Part shown: positions 63,801 through 64,000 of the stretch, piece after piece | Layout: every line of letters starts with the position of its first letter | Numbering within the stretch: position 1 is the first letter of the stretch | Origin: Elgaria multicarinata webbii | Taxonomy: Eukaryota; Chordata; Lepidosauria; Squamata; Anguidae | Assembly: GCF_023053635.1 (NCBI RefSeq) | Contig: NC_086178.1 | Span: 37,432,726 to 37,496,725, forward strand | DNA: 64,000 bases | Direction of reading: 5' to 3' | The notes under the pieces: generated by a model | Databases searched by the model: none | Seen by the model: the letters and a program-made list of their open reading frames with translations, nothing else | Told to the model about the DNA's origin: nothing | Translations under genes and position numbers: made by a program

Positions 63801-64000
63801 GCATTAAAGAAAGAGTATGTGCAGGTGCGCAAAGCTCATTTGCCTTTCTCCACCTCACTGGGCGTAGCAGAGTCTTCCTTTTACATGTAGATGCAGCCAA
63901 ATAGGACCTGCAGCAAAACATTGCACAGTTGGGGGTGTTCCTACCTTCTTAAATCTCCCCCATGGTTATTTAGTACCAACATTATGCTCTATTGAATTGC
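60827..64000 (+). other. Probable TFDP2 intron, nothing further recognised
   Basis: AT-rich with no further TFDP2 exon (human next segment IISTPQRLTSSG not seen), no CpG island and no clear LINE. 63300-63960 has a mixed-composition block that might be a repeat, but I cannot assign it. Confidence 0.45.

Noticed and set aside
63300-63960. Possible LTR or other element near the window end
   Set aside because: Only a vague composition shift; no paired ends, primer site or coding motif seen.

Overview
The window is nuclear DNA from a vertebrate, most likely a squamate reptile (lizard or snake). The host-gene layout is the conserved amniote order GK5 then TFDP2. The repeats are a mix typical of squamates: L2, CR1, L1 and BovB LINEs, a DIRS element, a Penelope fragment, a hAT element, tRNA-type SINEs and several palindromic non-autonomous families. 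BovB and L1 argue against a bird. No bacterial, plasmid or organellar features were seen.

Layout. 1-13,440 is intergenic and almost all mobile DNA: a CR1 fragment cut by a retrovirus-like LTR fossil, a Penelope endonuclease fragment, a foldback element, then a near full-length L2 LINE (about 2,655-11,990) that carries two later insertions, an L1 piece (5,361-6,346) and a DIRS element (about 6,736-11,919). A BovB 3' fragment follows. 13,440-46,390 is the complete GK5 gene (FGGY-family carbohydrate kinase) on the + strand: a CpG-rich promoter, 16 coding exons, all with GT-AG introns and compatible phases, 530 codons plus stop. Its introns are stuffed with L2 copies, mostly antisense. 46,391-51,788 is GK5 3' flank plus a hAT element with a perfect 8-bp target duplication. 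51,790-52,720 is a CpG island with two CCAAT boxes, the probable TFDP2 promoter. TFDP2 (transcription factor DP-2, partner of E2F) continues to the window end; one coding exon is recognised at 60,716-60,826, and the DNA-binding-domain exons must lie beyond the window.

The two host genes are arranged in tandem on the + strand and have no evident functional link beyond conserved synteny. I found no convincing new gene system. The best material for a second look is the nested L2/L1/DIRS stack with exact junctions, an older and decayed DIRS relative near 55.7-56.7 kb, and several families of near-palindromic dispersed repeats.

Limits: repeat families were assigned by eye from protein motifs and tails, so subfamily names and copy ends are approximate. 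Exon borders rest on reading frame, splice signals and remembered mammalian GK5 and TFDP2 proteins, not on an alignment program.
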